A stretch of 64,000 nucleotides of DNA, taken from Bryoerythrophyllum caledonicum. Its lineage: Eukaryota; Streptophyta; Bryopsida; Pottiales; Pottiaceae. The translations under genes and the position numbers were made by a program. Location: NCBI GenBank assembly GCA_963971425.1, contig OZ020516.1, positions 17,162,593 through 17,226,592 on the forward strand, read 5' to 3'. Shown here piece by piece: positions 48,081 to 59,394 of the stretch. Under the pieces are notes generated by a model, which saw nothing but the letters and a program-made list of their open reading frames with translations, ran no database searches and was not told the DNA's origin. Positions within the stretch are counted from its first letter, which is position 1. The number at the start of each line of letters is the position of its first letter.

Positions 48081-48273
48081 CAACTCCCCCGTCCTCTATT
48101 AGATTGACAATGAATCGTCTCCCAACAGTCAGAATCACCGTGAGTATAAAGAAAACAACACATGGAGCCTCACTTCACTTCTGAACTTTTGTTTCCCAAG
48201 AGCTTTCAGCTGCATTATGTATCTATTGCTTGGTAATCATCGAGTTCGGAAGTCTTGAATATCAGAGTTTCTT

Positions 48274-51200
48274 TTGGAACTCTTGATATTTCTTCCACAT
48301 ACTACCTATTACGTTTGTTCATTTCGCGATACTACACCCATCAGAACGGCTACCAAACCTTGGTCTCTTTGGTATGTCAAAATCACTGAAGTACAAGGCA
48401 GGAAGACCGACTCCGTCCGATGCAATCTTTGTCACCGCATTTTTGCAAGAAGGCTAGAACGACAACTAAGTCATCTCGGGTACGAAGAAGTCCCTGGCAA
48501 GCGCAATAGCGGTGTTGGCCTCTGCACCAAATTGACACCCCGCGTACAGACTTTGTTTAAAAATTGTTGTGGCCACTACCCGAAACACAATGGAGAACTT
48601 TTCTTCGAACATTACCCCACCCCACCATTGAAATCTGCGCCTGCCTCAGGATATAGCACGCCCAGGTCCACCGGTGAAGATTCTTGTGTAGGGTCCACTC
48701 AAGCCCCCCCCGTGATTTTACCATCAACCATGGTTGAACCAACCCCACCTTCCTTGACTTCACCGAACAAGGGAGTGTAGGTGCCACGTTCCCCAGATTG
48801 GTGAGGCAATCCGTGCTCGAAGAGGGCTTTCAAGAAGTGGAGCGGCGGGAGCTAGACAAAGTGTGGGCAAAGTTTTTCTACGAAGCAAACGTGCCGTTTG
48901 CTATAGCACGGAATGCTGCATTCAAGGAAGCCGTGATGAAGACTGCCTCTTTCAAAAAACCATATATCCCACCCTCTTACCATGACATTCGAACAAGGTT
49001 GTTGGGACAAGCGAAGGCTGATTTGGAAGCACAACTCAATAAAAGACTGTTCGAGAGTGTTCGGAAGTTTGGAGGAACTCTAGCCATAGATGGGTGGACA
49101 TCTGTGACTAGTCGCCCTTTGTGCAACGTAATGCTCGTGTCTCCCGCTGGAGAGCTCTTCTTGGGAGCTATAGATACTACGGGCAATGAAAAGAACGTTG
49201 CGTACCTGGCATCCATCATGTTCAAATTCATTGAACAAGTTGGTCCCCACAACATTGTTCAGGTGTGTACTGACAATGCTCCAGTCATGCTCAATGCCTC
49301 AACATTGGTCGTCGAGAAATATCCACACACATACATTCAAGGATGTGCCGCGCATGCCATGGATTTATTGTTGGAGGACTGGGAGAAGGCTACATGGGTA
49401 AAAGAAACTCTCGAGAAGGCCAAGTTCTTGGTTAAGTTTGTCAAGAATCGGCAAATGCCCCTCGCCTTGTTTCGTAAACACGAGGCGAAGTTCAGCCTAT
49501 TGCTCCCGGGCAAACAAGATTTGCATGTAATTTCATAATGATATATCGCCTGCTGAAGGTCAAAGAATCATTGGAGCAAACCGTCGTTGATCCAGAATGG
49601 CGGGCATATGCTTCCAAGAAGTCACTCTCGGCTAGAGATAAAGTAGTCATTTCTCGAGCCATCAAAAGAGTGGTTCTAGATGAGCATTTCTGGGAGCAGT
49701 GCACGAATTTCCACGAGATGGTAGCCCCTGTAGTGTATGCGCTTCGGGAATTCGATGCCAAGGAACCTTGCATGCCCAAGGTTTTGCACATCCTTCGCAA
49801 CCTTGAGAAGCATGTCCTAGCGTTGCGTAATGAACCATTCTGTCTCGATAGCGATTTAGCGTTCATTGCTGAGGACGAGTTCTACGCACGGAAACGGATG
49901 ATGACCACGGATTTACATTCCGCCGGTGCACTTCTCAATCCTTATTTACTCCATGACAAAGAGTTGGCCGATGATCCGGATGTCATCACGGCATGCAAAC
50001 GAGTACTACAAAAGCTATGTGATCCTAAGATTTACCTGGACGTAGTGAACGAGTTCCTCGCATTTCGAAACAAGGATGTACCATTCCATGACTTGTTGGA
50101 TCGTAAGGACCAAAAATGTTCTCCGTATGCTTGGTGGGATTTTGAAGGTGCTTGTGGAAAGCTCCTTGCACCAATTGCAAAGAGAATACTAACGCAAACA
50201 GTGTCATCTTCTTCTTGCGAACGCAATTGGAGTAGCTACTCTTTCGTCCTTGACAAGGAAAAAAAAATCGATTATTACCAGGAAGGGCTGATGACTTGGT
50301 CTTTGTGTATACGAACTCGAAGTTGGTTGCGAATGCAAAGTTGACGGATGAGAAGAGGTGGTACGCGGAGAACTTGGATTTAGAGGATCCACAACCACGT
50401 GAGTCGGATGACCCGGACTACTCTGACGATTCGAACACCGGTGCCTTTGCCAATTACGATGCAGAGCATCTAGACGATGACATCGATAGCAGCCCTTCTC
50501 AAGGTATGGATCATATTCACGGCGCCCAATCACCGAGTATGATTTTGTCGATGACGACACTCTTGCAGAGAAAGAAGATGACTTGTTGCCCATAGCGCGG
50601 TACTTGAATGGAGACGGCATGCTCAATAGCAATAATATCCTTTGTCGTGGACCGACTCCGCTTCCGGAAGACACGAAGGACAAGGGAGGAGAAGATTTAT
50701 CATCCTCACATGCAACGGCACTACACGGGCAAAAAACGCAAGGGTCCTCAGTGAAGAGTGTTGACGAAGGCGTCCACGGTCTCGCACTTGCGGACAACCG
50801 CGAGCAAACAACGAAAGAGCCATTCCTAGACGACACGGTTGTTCTCGGGGAGAAAACTATGGAGGGCGGTACTTACGGCGGTATACGGAGTCCCATTCAC
50901 GTTACGGAGAAGAGGGCATCCTCCTCTAAGGATCAACCGTCCTTGCAAGGTCGCGCGTCGCGGTCTCTATTTGCAACCCCTCTTGCAACGGTCACTACAA
51001 CCAATTTGAAATCCTCCCACGGTTTGGTGTCCCTTTCAAAACATGTGCGACCCCAAACGCCGCAACACCAATCCGATGGCCTACCTAGTGATGGCGATGT
51101 ACCTCTGTCAAAGCTCTTCATACATCACCCCGAGGTTCAGGGAGGTTTAGGGTTACAACCTAGGCGGCCTACAAACGACACGAGGAAACGTAAAGCTTCC

Positions 51201-51407
51201 ATGCATCCATTTCTTCGCACGCGACCTAGTAATCCCATTGATGTCATTGGAACTTGTAAGAGATTCAAAACCGTTAAAACATTGTCGAGCAAACGGAGAA
51301 TCAAACAAGAATCCGCCACGGATAATGAAGACGATCCTTCGGGATCTAGTGGAGCTGAAATCAAAGATGACAGCGATTACGAACTTCCTACCGATGTGAA
51401 TGAGTAG
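48274..51407 (+). pseudogene. hAT transposase (BED, DUF659, hAT-C) with four frameshifts
   Basis: A BED-type zinc finger is in the first frame (VRCNLCHRIFARRL…, 48274 to about 48770). The DUF659/transposase core follows in the next frame (KPYIPPSYHDIRT, LAIDGWTS, CTDNAPVM, GCAAHAMDLLLEDWEK, to about 49505). The rest of the core and the hAT dimerisation domain are in a third frame (TRFACNFIMIYRLLKVKESL, NPYLLHD, WWDFEGACGKLLAPIAKRIL, SSSSCERNWSSYSF, to about 50290). Then come an acidic tail (VFVYTNSKLVANAKL) in a fourth frame and a long basic, Ser-rich C-terminus in the last frame to the stop at 51405-51407 (RKRKASMHPFLRTRP, SSKRRIKQE). The shifts lie near 48770, 49508, 50290 and 50515, all as if one base had been lost. 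The protein line is otherwise continuous and well preserved, so the copy is either young and dead or affected by assembly indels. Confidence 0.85.
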
Positions 51408-51922
51408 GAAAATTTGGCCCATTTACGTAGTATGCATTCACCGCACTTATTTTATATGTTAATATTGTAGTTTGAGTTTAAGATACTTTATAGCCGTTCT
51501 GCGTATGCATTAAAAGCTTCTATTGTCTCAATTGATTCTTGGATTTATTCCGAATATCAATAAATTTTTTTCATATATGCACAAGTTTTACATCCATCTC
51601 TTTTGCTATTCTATTGTCTTGTGTTTTGTGTATGGATTTAGTCATCCCATACGAAATGAGTTAAACATGTCATTCTTGTTGTATGCAGAATGTGATTCGA
51701 GTTTGCAAACTTCTATTCATTTCACTGCTTCGCATCCACCTAATGCACCACAATATTTCTAACACCCACATACAATTAAAGAATTCAGAAGTTAAAAAAA
51801 TAAATTAAAAATTGTAAACCTTTATTTCAAAAAGTATGCTCCACCATGGCATGCTTCCGACTTCTTGCCAGCCCATTCCTTAAACAACAACTACGCTAAG
51901 CTTTACATTTATCTACCACATT
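51408..51922. other. Convergent intergenic spacer inside the hAT element
   Basis: AT-rich spacer between the ends of the transposase (+) and the RING gene (-); presumably both 3' UTRs. No repeat seen. Confidence 0.4.
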
Positions 51923-53772
51923 CTATTGCCTTGAAAAAGAAGGCTTGTCGGTATGATCCGTTCGAGTGCTACTACGAGTCCGCGGTCTTTGGCTTGGCCT
52001 AGCAATCCTCCCCCCCTCTTCGTACTCTCGATCCACGGCTGCAATTTCCCCATGCATCTCCGACCACCAACTATCGTCGCTGTCATTGCCATCATCCCTC
52101 TTCCGCTTCCCGCCAGGATCCACCTTCTTCGCTGCAAAGATTTCCATGGCCTTCTTTATTCGTTCCACCACATCGTTCACAAAAGCGTCATTCTCTGGGA
52201 GTGACACCAATAATTCCCCTTCAGATTTCTATAGCACGTTCCGCCAATAGCCAATGGTGTCCCCAATCCTCCGATCAAAAGCTTGCACCGCATCCCAATA
52301 AGAACACTCTACGTCTTTAAAAGAATCCTCTTCTGTTGAACTCCGTAGCTTTGCGGCCTCTTCTAACTTTGCAAGGACCAGGGCTCTTCCCACCAAAGTA
52401 CAATTGTACTTCTTGTACTCATCTCTCATCTCAATGCCATCGTTTACCTCATGCCATACACCATCTTCTCCCTTCTCAGCTCTCCTTGGAGGAAATCGGA
52501 AGAAACGTTTGTGCTCAGTGCTCCAATGCCCCCCAAAGTTGCGGCAAAACAACTCTTGTTGCTCGCCATCTTCAATCTCTTGCGCCCGTATCTCCACCTC
52601 ATAGTCTTGTGTCATCCAAAATATTGGATCAATTTCCATCCCATACTCCTCGTATAGTTGGTGACAAGAAAGCTCACTATTCCACATAAGTGGTTTTTCC
52701 CACTCACGATAGTTCAAGGATTTCTTCGGAAGTTGATCCAAGGGGAGATTCCATCGATTGAACTCGTGCCCCGGTGGCATAACATCTCTTGTCCCCATCA
52801 CTTCGTAGAATCTTGTGCTAATTGGAGAGCGACACATAGGACACGCCGATTGTATCATAGAACCTGCGGAAATGCAAGTAATATGAAAGTTATGGCCACA
52901 TTTGCCCAACGTATACGCTCCCTCCGGACCGAAATGATCTTGGCACAAGCTGCATTTGTCATTGAGGAATGCCGGGACATGGTCGCAAGTATGGAATATT
53001 CTTCGCTCCGATTCTAGAAAATGTGATGAGAAGGTATTGTAGGGCACCCATCCTTCCTCCACTTTTAAAGCCCAGTCAATACCATGGCTCTTTCCCTTCC
53101 GATGATAGTTTGTACGATCCATCATCTCCGGTACATCACCCCAAATAGTAACCTTCGTGGACTCATGTCCACGTTGTTCAACGAATTTCTTCAATCTCTC
53201 CAATGATCTATCCACGAGTTCACATGATTCTTGTGATTCGGCGGCAAATTTTTTCAGATCATGTTGTACTTTTGAGGCCATGGTCTCCCTGTCCTGAAGG
53301 CGATGAACCCAACCCAACGAAGGCATTGTGTTCTCGTTCGATGGTGTGTCGTCCACCGATCTCAATGTCCTCCGCAGTGTCTCTAGTTCCGCTCGTGCCT
53401 CGTCCCTCTCCTTATTTGCCACCTCCAACTTCTGTGACATCGATTCCATCTCCCCCTCACCTTCCACTATCGCCTTCCCTTTTCCAGGCGCTGCTGGCCG
53501 TACTTGGCTACTCCCAGCTGGTACTACCAATTGAACAGAAGATGGCTCAGCCGGTCTGTTAGATTTGACCGGTGTGGCATCCTCTGCATCGTTCCCTCCA
53601 AACTTGGAAAGAGAAAGGTCGTCAGAAGTTCCGGTGCTGTCCTCAATGACTACCACATCCACCTCACGAACCTGCGCATTCATCTTCTCCGACATCCTTC
53701 TAACGAGTCTCCTCCTGGACTCCAGCTGCCGCTTGTTATCTTTCAATTCCCATTTAAGGTGTCTAGTGAAGG
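51923..53772 (-). pseudogene. RING-H2 protein gene carried by the hAT element (in-frame stop, 5' end in gap)
   Basis: One frame runs from the assembly gap leftward. It opens with a basic, coiled-coil-like piece (ELKDNKRQLESRRRLVRRM), an acidic/Ser-Pro linker and a second coiled coil (KLEVANKERDEARAELETLR). A conserved-looking domain follows (KSHGIDWALKVEEGWVPYNT). The RING-H2 finger is CSLCQDHF…CGHNFHITC…CPMCRSPI (about 52830-52960). A long Trp/Tyr-rich domain comes next (GHEFNRWNLPLDQLPKKSL, WMTQDYEVEIRAQEIE, YWDAVQAFDRRIGDTIGYW). A TAG at 52231-52229 stops it. The same frame then reads on as coherent protein (SLPENDAFVNDVVERIKKAM, KKVDPGGKRKRDD) to a stop at 51923, so the TAG looks like a late nonsense change. 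The RING suggests ubiquitin ligase activity (inference). I do not know the family. Confidence 0.7.
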
Positions 53773-53972
53773 NNNNNNNNNNNNNNNNNNNNNNNNNNNN
53801 NNNNNNNNNNNNNNNNNNNNNNNNNNNNNNNNNNNNNNNNNNNNNNNNNNNNNNNNNNNNNNNNNNNNNNNNNNNNNNNNNNNNNNNNNNNNNNNNNNNN
53901 NNNNNNNNNNNNNNNNNNNNNNNNNNNNNNNNNNNNNNNNNNNNNNNNNNNNNNNNNNNNNNNNNNNNNNNN
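53773..53972. other. Assembly gap (200 N)
   Basis: A run of exactly 200 undetermined bases, probably a placeholder of unknown true length. It hides the 5' ends of the RING gene (-) and of the repetitive ORF (+), which diverge from it. Confidence 0.98.
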
Positions 53973-54493
53973 CCCTTGGAAAAGAGGAAGAACACTACAC
54001 CCCAAACTCTGCACCTGTCTATTACGACGGATATGGCGGTTTTTACCATGGATATGGCCGTTCTTTGGATGGCGGCCAATGTGGTACAGGGACCAACACC
54101 CCTCAGAGCTATACGCGAACGCATCCAACGGATACGTATGAGTCTGGTCATAATTATCCCGGAAAAGAGGAAGAACACGACACTCCAAATCCTGGACCCG
54201 TCTATTACGACGGATATGGCCATGCTTACGATGGATATGGCCGAAGCTTAGATGGGAGAGACAACACACCTCCATCAACGTTTCCACCTCATCAGAACGA
54301 AGATGCCGAGTTTGAAAGACAAATGCATGAAGCCACAATACAAAGCCAGAACGAGTACATCCGCAGGCTCGAAGATGAATCTCGCTACATGAACACGCAA
54401 TACAATAACTTGTATGATGTTTATTCAAGCGGGCCGTACTCAAGTGGCACTGGGCCAAGTCAAAGACGTGATACCGACTCAGATTCCGATTAA
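53973..54493 (+). CDS. C-terminal part of a repetitive Tyr/Gly-rich protein (partial)
   Basis: The frame is open from the gap to a TAA at 54491-54493. It contains two 61-codon repeats (183 bp period, starting at 53978 and 54161) with the pattern GKEEEH-TPN-PVYYDGYG-YGYGRSLDG. A charged helical segment (EFERQMHEATIQSQNEYIRR) and a Ser/Asp end (RRDTDSDSD) follow. No known domain is recognised. It points away from the RING gene, so both may share a promoter in the gap, or one may be an exon of a larger gene. The start is unknown. Confidence 0.55.
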
Positions 54494-54888
54494 TCATGCA
54501 TGGTCTCTGTGTAATGTAATCCATGTGGATAATGTCTCCATGCGAGAAGAAAATTGACTATTTTGTAAATTTAGAAGGTCATTCTTTAAGATCTTCAAAT
54601 CGATGTTTATTAAATATTTCTACGTTGCGGCCATGTCAATGTGGATGATGAATGCACAATGCATGCTACATGTTTCCAAATGAATTTTATTGATAATTTC
54701 TTAGTATAAGTGGATGTGTGGAATGAGAAATTTTTATACATTCCAACTTTTCATTCACCTCATAAAAGTTAAAGAGTATTTCATATCATTACATGTTAAA
54801 TAATTTTTTTTACAACCTGTACCTCTAAAGTTCCTTGAGTATTTCTGACCCAGAAGTTAAAGCAAGAGGAGAAACGCTGCTCCGCAAA
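54494..54888. other. AT-rich spacer inside the hAT element
   Basis: Probable 3' region of the preceding ORF. Nothing else recognised. Confidence 0.35.
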
Positions 54889-55602
54889 GGGGCGGGCGTG
54901 AATAAAGAATCTGTTCGTTCCATCACTAAGACCATGCCCACCAGACACCCTGTCAAGGAGGGCTTGGTTTCTTTACCATTTTGCATTGGTGTAGTAGAAT
55001 GGACATGGCGTGTTGAATGGCAACAATGTTAATAATATTGAAAGCGTGTGAAATTGTTTTGATAGAGATTTTAAAGGTATCTCAAAAGGATATTTATAGA
55101 TGGGATAAAGGTGGTGGCACGAGCATCGGCAGTGATTACAATAAGCGGGTCCATTTTCCATCCGAGGGCAACGATGTCATTAATAAGGGGTTGCTGGGTT
55201 GGAACTTGGTATTCATTTATTTCGTTTTCAATTGTTTCCGGGGAGAATCTATCATTACAATATGTGAATTCGATGAATTGAATGGTATTCATTTTCATGC
55301 GTTTTTTTGCGGACATCTTTCCCAAGTTTATTTGCTTGTTCGTTTCCATCGATATTTGCTTGAGCAGAACTTTGTGAAGGATTGTTATATGTGTTCAGTT
55401 TTGTAACATGTGGATCAACGACATTAAAATGGTTTGGTCAAGATGGCTATTGTAGAGGATAGGGTTTGTTATTTGGATGTTTAGTAGATAAAGTGCATTG
55501 ATACAGTCAGTGAATATGTGTGCGGTTTAGTTGTTGTACTGTGTTGTGATGATTTGTCATGTTTTGTGTATGGCCATAAGTTATGCTCTAAGGATATTTT
55601 AG
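54889..55602 (-). mobile_element. Second LINE copy, truncated and internally deleted
   Basis: The 3' tail at the left (GGCGGGCGTGAATAAAGAAT, TTCGTTCCATCACTAAGACC) and the adjacent part to about 55290 match 43930-44540. The sequence then jumps to the part matching about 45230-45530 (GTTATTTGGATGTTTAGTAG, TGATGATTTGTCATGTTTTG). About 0.7 kb of the LINE is missing in between. It lies inside the hAT element and so inserted after it, or was carried along. No target duplication was made out. Confidence 0.7.
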
Positions 55603-55975
55603 TGTGTGGAAATTACTGTATAGAGTACATGAAATGGTATACCAAATACATTATACAATATCAATGAACAAAACAAAATCTTCCTATAAGCATTTTTGCT
55701 ATTCATATTTGAATGCCTCTACAATTTAATGTATGCATGTTTGTATTAATGATTGCATATACTTCATTGCTTTAAATTGTTATCATTCTAGATGTCCGAG
55801 TAAATATGTCGTAGCAATCTACCTACGGAGTTAGGCATTGAACTTCCTTAAAATGCTTTATAAACACACAAGAATGTGGTTTTTGGAAAACCTCCTACAC
55901 AATTTATTTTTTGTACTAAATATAACCCTACTTAGAGAGCCGATATCCACTATTAATATAATGTGGCCAAATTAC

Positions 55976-56673
55976 AATTTCATCCACTGCGGATGAAAAT
56001 AGTCAGTGGATGGAAAAGCAGTCCTTGGTTGAGGAAACAATCTCTGGACGAAAAACAGTCTTCGGAAGCTACGCGGGCCAGGCGCATAGGTATGTGCGCA
56101 CAGGCGCACTTTAATGAAAATCGTCCGCGAATGACTATGGCAAAGTGTTAAGAATCATCACGAACACTATTAAGAAACACTTAATGTTTGTAACCGGCTC
56201 CTTCTCTAGTCTTCCAGTTTTTTAAAAGTAATTTTGAAATGAATGTTTTTCTTAATATTAAATAATATAGAGAATTCATTAAAGTGGTTGTTATAATGCG
56301 TTGCAAAACAAGCGCGAACCACTACCAAACTTCTATAGATGCAAATTAGCGGTTGGCGCTTGCTTTGCAACGCATTAGTCCAACCATTGTAATGTAGTTT
56401 AATATTATAATGAGGTTTTCAAAAATTCATCTGCAGTCTACTTTTCATCCGCTGCGAATGTTTTCATCCGCTGCAAACATTTAAACCGGACTCTGATTTT
56501 CCTCCGCATGGTGATTTTTCATCCGCAGTTTTTTTTCCATCCGCAGTTTGTTTTTAATTCCTTGCGCTGTTTTTCATCTGCTGCGGACATTTTCATCCGC
56601 TGCGGAAATTTTCATTCCGCTGCGGGATTTTTCTTCCGCCGCATAGAATTTCATCCACAATGGATGAAACTGT
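55976..56673. repeat. Cluster of CATCCGCTGCGGATG-like motifs around a fold-back element
   Basis: TTTCATCCACTGCGGATGAAA opens the segment and TTTCATCCACAATGGATGAAA closes it. At 56430-56670 variants of CATCCGCTGCGGA recur about nine times in both orientations, spaced 15-30 bp. Repeated short palindromes of this kind look like subterminal protein-binding repeats of another DNA transposon. Confidence 0.45.
56275..56396. repeat. Fold-back (hairpin) element
   Basis: GTGGTTGTTATAATGCGTTG then CAAAACAAGCGCGAACC on the left is matched, inverted, by ATGGTTGGACTAATGCGTTG then CAAAGCAAGCGCCAACC on the right. A small loop lies between. It is a short MITE or terminal remnant. Confidence 0.6.
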
Positions 56674-57055
56674 TTTTTTGGCAGAATTAACATAACAGCG
56701 ACTTGATAACTTCCAAATTTTTATTTTTTTTCAATTCCGACTTCGGATTTGGGCTTTTTAGGTGCGTTTTCATCTAGTACGTAAGCAAAAAAATTGTTAC
56801 AAAAGTTTTGAACATTTGACATTTTGGAGTGTACTTAAAAATAACATTTTACTATTTTAGGGTCTAAACTTTGGATGTAGATTATGGCTAGAGAATATGT
56901 TCATCACATTCGATCTCATGCATGTTTTTTGTGTGTTAGTGTTGGTTGTGTTTTCAAATTTGTTTTATATGGCGATATTCATTTACAAGACATGTAAGGT
57001 GTCTCGTTTGAAATCTCATTTGAAACAATAATATGATGATGGACACGGGAAGAAT

Positions 57056-57301
57056 ACAATTGGATGGAAGGGGACTTCGCCAAAGCATGCATCAACCCTA
57101 AACATGCAAAGTTTGAATCAAACTTTTAACTTTTCTATGCATCTAATTCATGTGTAAATATTTAGAAGAATGTACATGACAATTGGATGGAAGGGGACTT
57201 CGCCAAAGCATGCATCAACCCTAAACATGCAAAGTTTGAATCAAACTTTTAACTTTTCTATGCATCTAATTCATGTGTAAATATTTAGAAGAATGTACAT
57301 G
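57056..57301 (+). repeat. Perfect tandem duplication of 123 bp
   Basis: ACAATTGGATGGAAGGGGAC starts at 57056 and again at 57179, and the 123-bp units appear identical. It is non-coding. This could be a recent slippage duplication or an assembly artefact. Confidence 0.85.
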
Positions 57302-57349
57302 ACAATGTCATGGAAAACCTTATGAGAAACGATGTTTTTCACCATTCCC

Positions 57350-58010
57350 TAGAAAAAACAAGTCTTCTCTTTATTGAAATTTTTTAAAATAGCATACCAA
57401 CCCAAGTCAAACATTTTCACACATTGTCACTCATTGTCGGGCGAGGTACCAAAAGATCTTATTAATTTTCACATAAAACCTACATATCTTTGTATTTCTT
57501 ACATTTTATTTTCTCTACATTAATATGTGGTGTAAACCTTCTTATTGACCATTCGGATTAGTAATTCAAAACACATGAAGTTCAAAAGAAAAATAAGTTT
57601 GAATTGGCAAAGTTTGAACCTCCACTACTTCCATGGTTGTTTTGAATACGCTACACTTGTCCTCTACCTCAAGAAATTGTTGTCTAAGGAACTACCATCA
57701 TGTTTAAGGTAGTGGATTTAGACCTTGCGTAGTTCAATATTTTGACGCCAGGTAAAGTCAAAGTCTGCGGATCCATTAAACGCAGTGAAGACCCTATACC
57801 ATTTGCTTCACTTCACACACTATAATCTTTCAATCTGTGCAGTCAAAGTTTCTGAAATTTTGTAAACATATTTTTTAATAAGTCTTAATTGAGTTCCAAC
57901 GGTCACAACTAGAAATCAAACTTTTGGTTTCCTTCTATGGTCATTGCACTAGAATCCAACAACTTTGAAGTGTTTCCGGATCAAAACTGCCACGATATTT
58001 TTGGGGATGT
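57350..58010 (-). mobile_element. Long-family TTAA MITE (copy 5, inverted, truncated)
   Basis: In reverse complement it matches the left two thirds of the family: AAGTCAAACATTTTCACACA, CATTCGGATTAGTAATTC, CAACAACTTTGAAGTGTTTC. The terminus near 58005 is degenerate (TTTTTGGGGATG). Confidence 0.55.
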
Positions 58011-58089
58011 AGGAGACATGTTGTATGAGTAGGGAGTCGGGCATGAGGAGGCGTTTCAAATGGGGGTAATTCCTATAAATGCTAAATTG

Positions 58090-58440
58090 TATTCAAGAAA
58101 CATAAAATGGTTGAGGTTATGTATGATCTTGTGCCATGGGCACTATGATCTATTCCAAAAGTTCGAACCCAAACTCGTAAAATTTGATATACGTCTTCTT
58201 TACATAAAACCTAGAGATCATCATATTTTACACATTTTGCTTTTTCAACAACATGTAGTGAACACTGAAAACCTTCCTAAACCTGGGTTTGGATTATCAT
58301 TTGAAATCTTATTCACTTTACTAAAAAATAAAACATGGAATGGCAATTTTAAAACTCTAGTATTTGCGCACTTGATTTGAATATGCTACAATTCTTTTCT
58401 ACCTCTAAAAATTGGTGTGTAAGGAAATCTCATCATAAGG
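58090..58440 (-). mobile_element. Probable further fragment of the long TTAA family
   Basis: Patches such as TTCTACCTCTAAAAATTGGTG and GGATTATCATTTGAAATC follow the family order in reverse. Strongly decayed, without termini. Confidence 0.35.
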
Positions 58441-58740
58441 TTGGATTAGGATATTTTGAGGTAATTTTAACAAAAATTTTGAAATACAAGAATTTTGAAA
58501 TAGAACACATTGATAAGTTAAAAAATCGGAACTATGCCACAACCTAAACCATATAAAATTCAAAAAATGTCACTCTTTGCACGGCTATATGAAATAAGGT
58601 TTTTTTACTTCTTGAGCCCAAATTTTAAAGGCATGTAATACATGTTAATCTAAGACTATTGCTATAGTCACTTCAAAATGTGCATGCTATCTAGTATAGT
58701 ATAATAATGCCGAAAGGAATAAAGTAAAACCTATGTATTA

Positions 58741-59229
58741 CTAATACGTTGACCGATAATGCTCATGAGGCGTGGGCCAGTTGTATGTGTCGCTGAAGTG
58801 TGTAATGATATGAAACAACCCTCCAGCGCTTTCTCGGTTTTCGTTGCAGACTCTCTCCATGTACATATGAAATGTATCCGCAAATTCTTGATTTGAGAAT
58901 ACTACAGAACTCCGAGATTCCCGTTGCAGATTCTCGTAGTCTATGGACATTGTCCGCCCGTTGATTCGTTGCGCTATTCGGGCCGTAGCAAATTCCTCCG
59001 AAGCCAGCGATAACTTCGGAATCATTTGCACATCCGCATCTGGTTTGTGCAAGTACGCAACCCGCGGATCGACCCACCATCGCTTTCGCAGAGTCTCGGC
59101 CATGTCTTCACGCTTTGTGAACCGCGAGTGTATATTGGAGTATGCGATTGATGTATATTGGTGTATATTGGAGTTTCGCAGAGTCACGGCCATGTCTTCA
59201 CGCTTTGTGAAAAAGCATTTTACGAACAA
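58741..59229 (-). CDS. Unrecognised ORF at the right end of the hAT element
   Basis: 162 codons read inward from the right subterminal block. The N-terminus holds a short duplication, FTKREDMAVTLR and FTKREDMAETLR, caused by a direct repeat of about 36 bp (59088-59123 and 59173-59208). The rest (RWWVDPRVAYLHKPDADVQM, RIAQRINGRTMSIDYENLQR, FADTFHMYMERVCNENRESA) looks like real protein in composition but matches no family I know. It could be the first exon of a larger hAT-borne gene, or a fragment. The start is uncertain because of the duplication. Confidence 0.4.
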   Translation of the reverse strand: MFVKCFFTKREDMAVTLRNSNIHQYTSIAYSNIHSRFTKREDMAETLRKRWWVDPRVAYLHKPDADVQMIPKLSLASEEFATARIAQRINGRTMSIDYENLQRESRSSVVFSNQEFADTFHMYMERVCNENRESAGGLFHIITHFSDTYNWPTPHEHYRSTY

Positions 59230-59394
59230 GTTTTTAAAAAAACTTTAAAAAAACCGCAAAAACTCCCCCCCAATGTGAATCACTTTCTCCCTCCCAAAGA
59301 TGAGGAGCCAATGGATGGAAAAATGCTAGCCAAAGCCACTCCGCATCCACTCAAAAATATATTTCGAGAGGGGAAGAAAAAAGTGAGAGAGAGA

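Noticed and set aside
50204-50836. A 210-aa minus-strand ORF inside the transposase region
   Set aside because: It is the complement of the transposase C-terminal coding sequence, with low-complexity Ser-rich composition and no domain.
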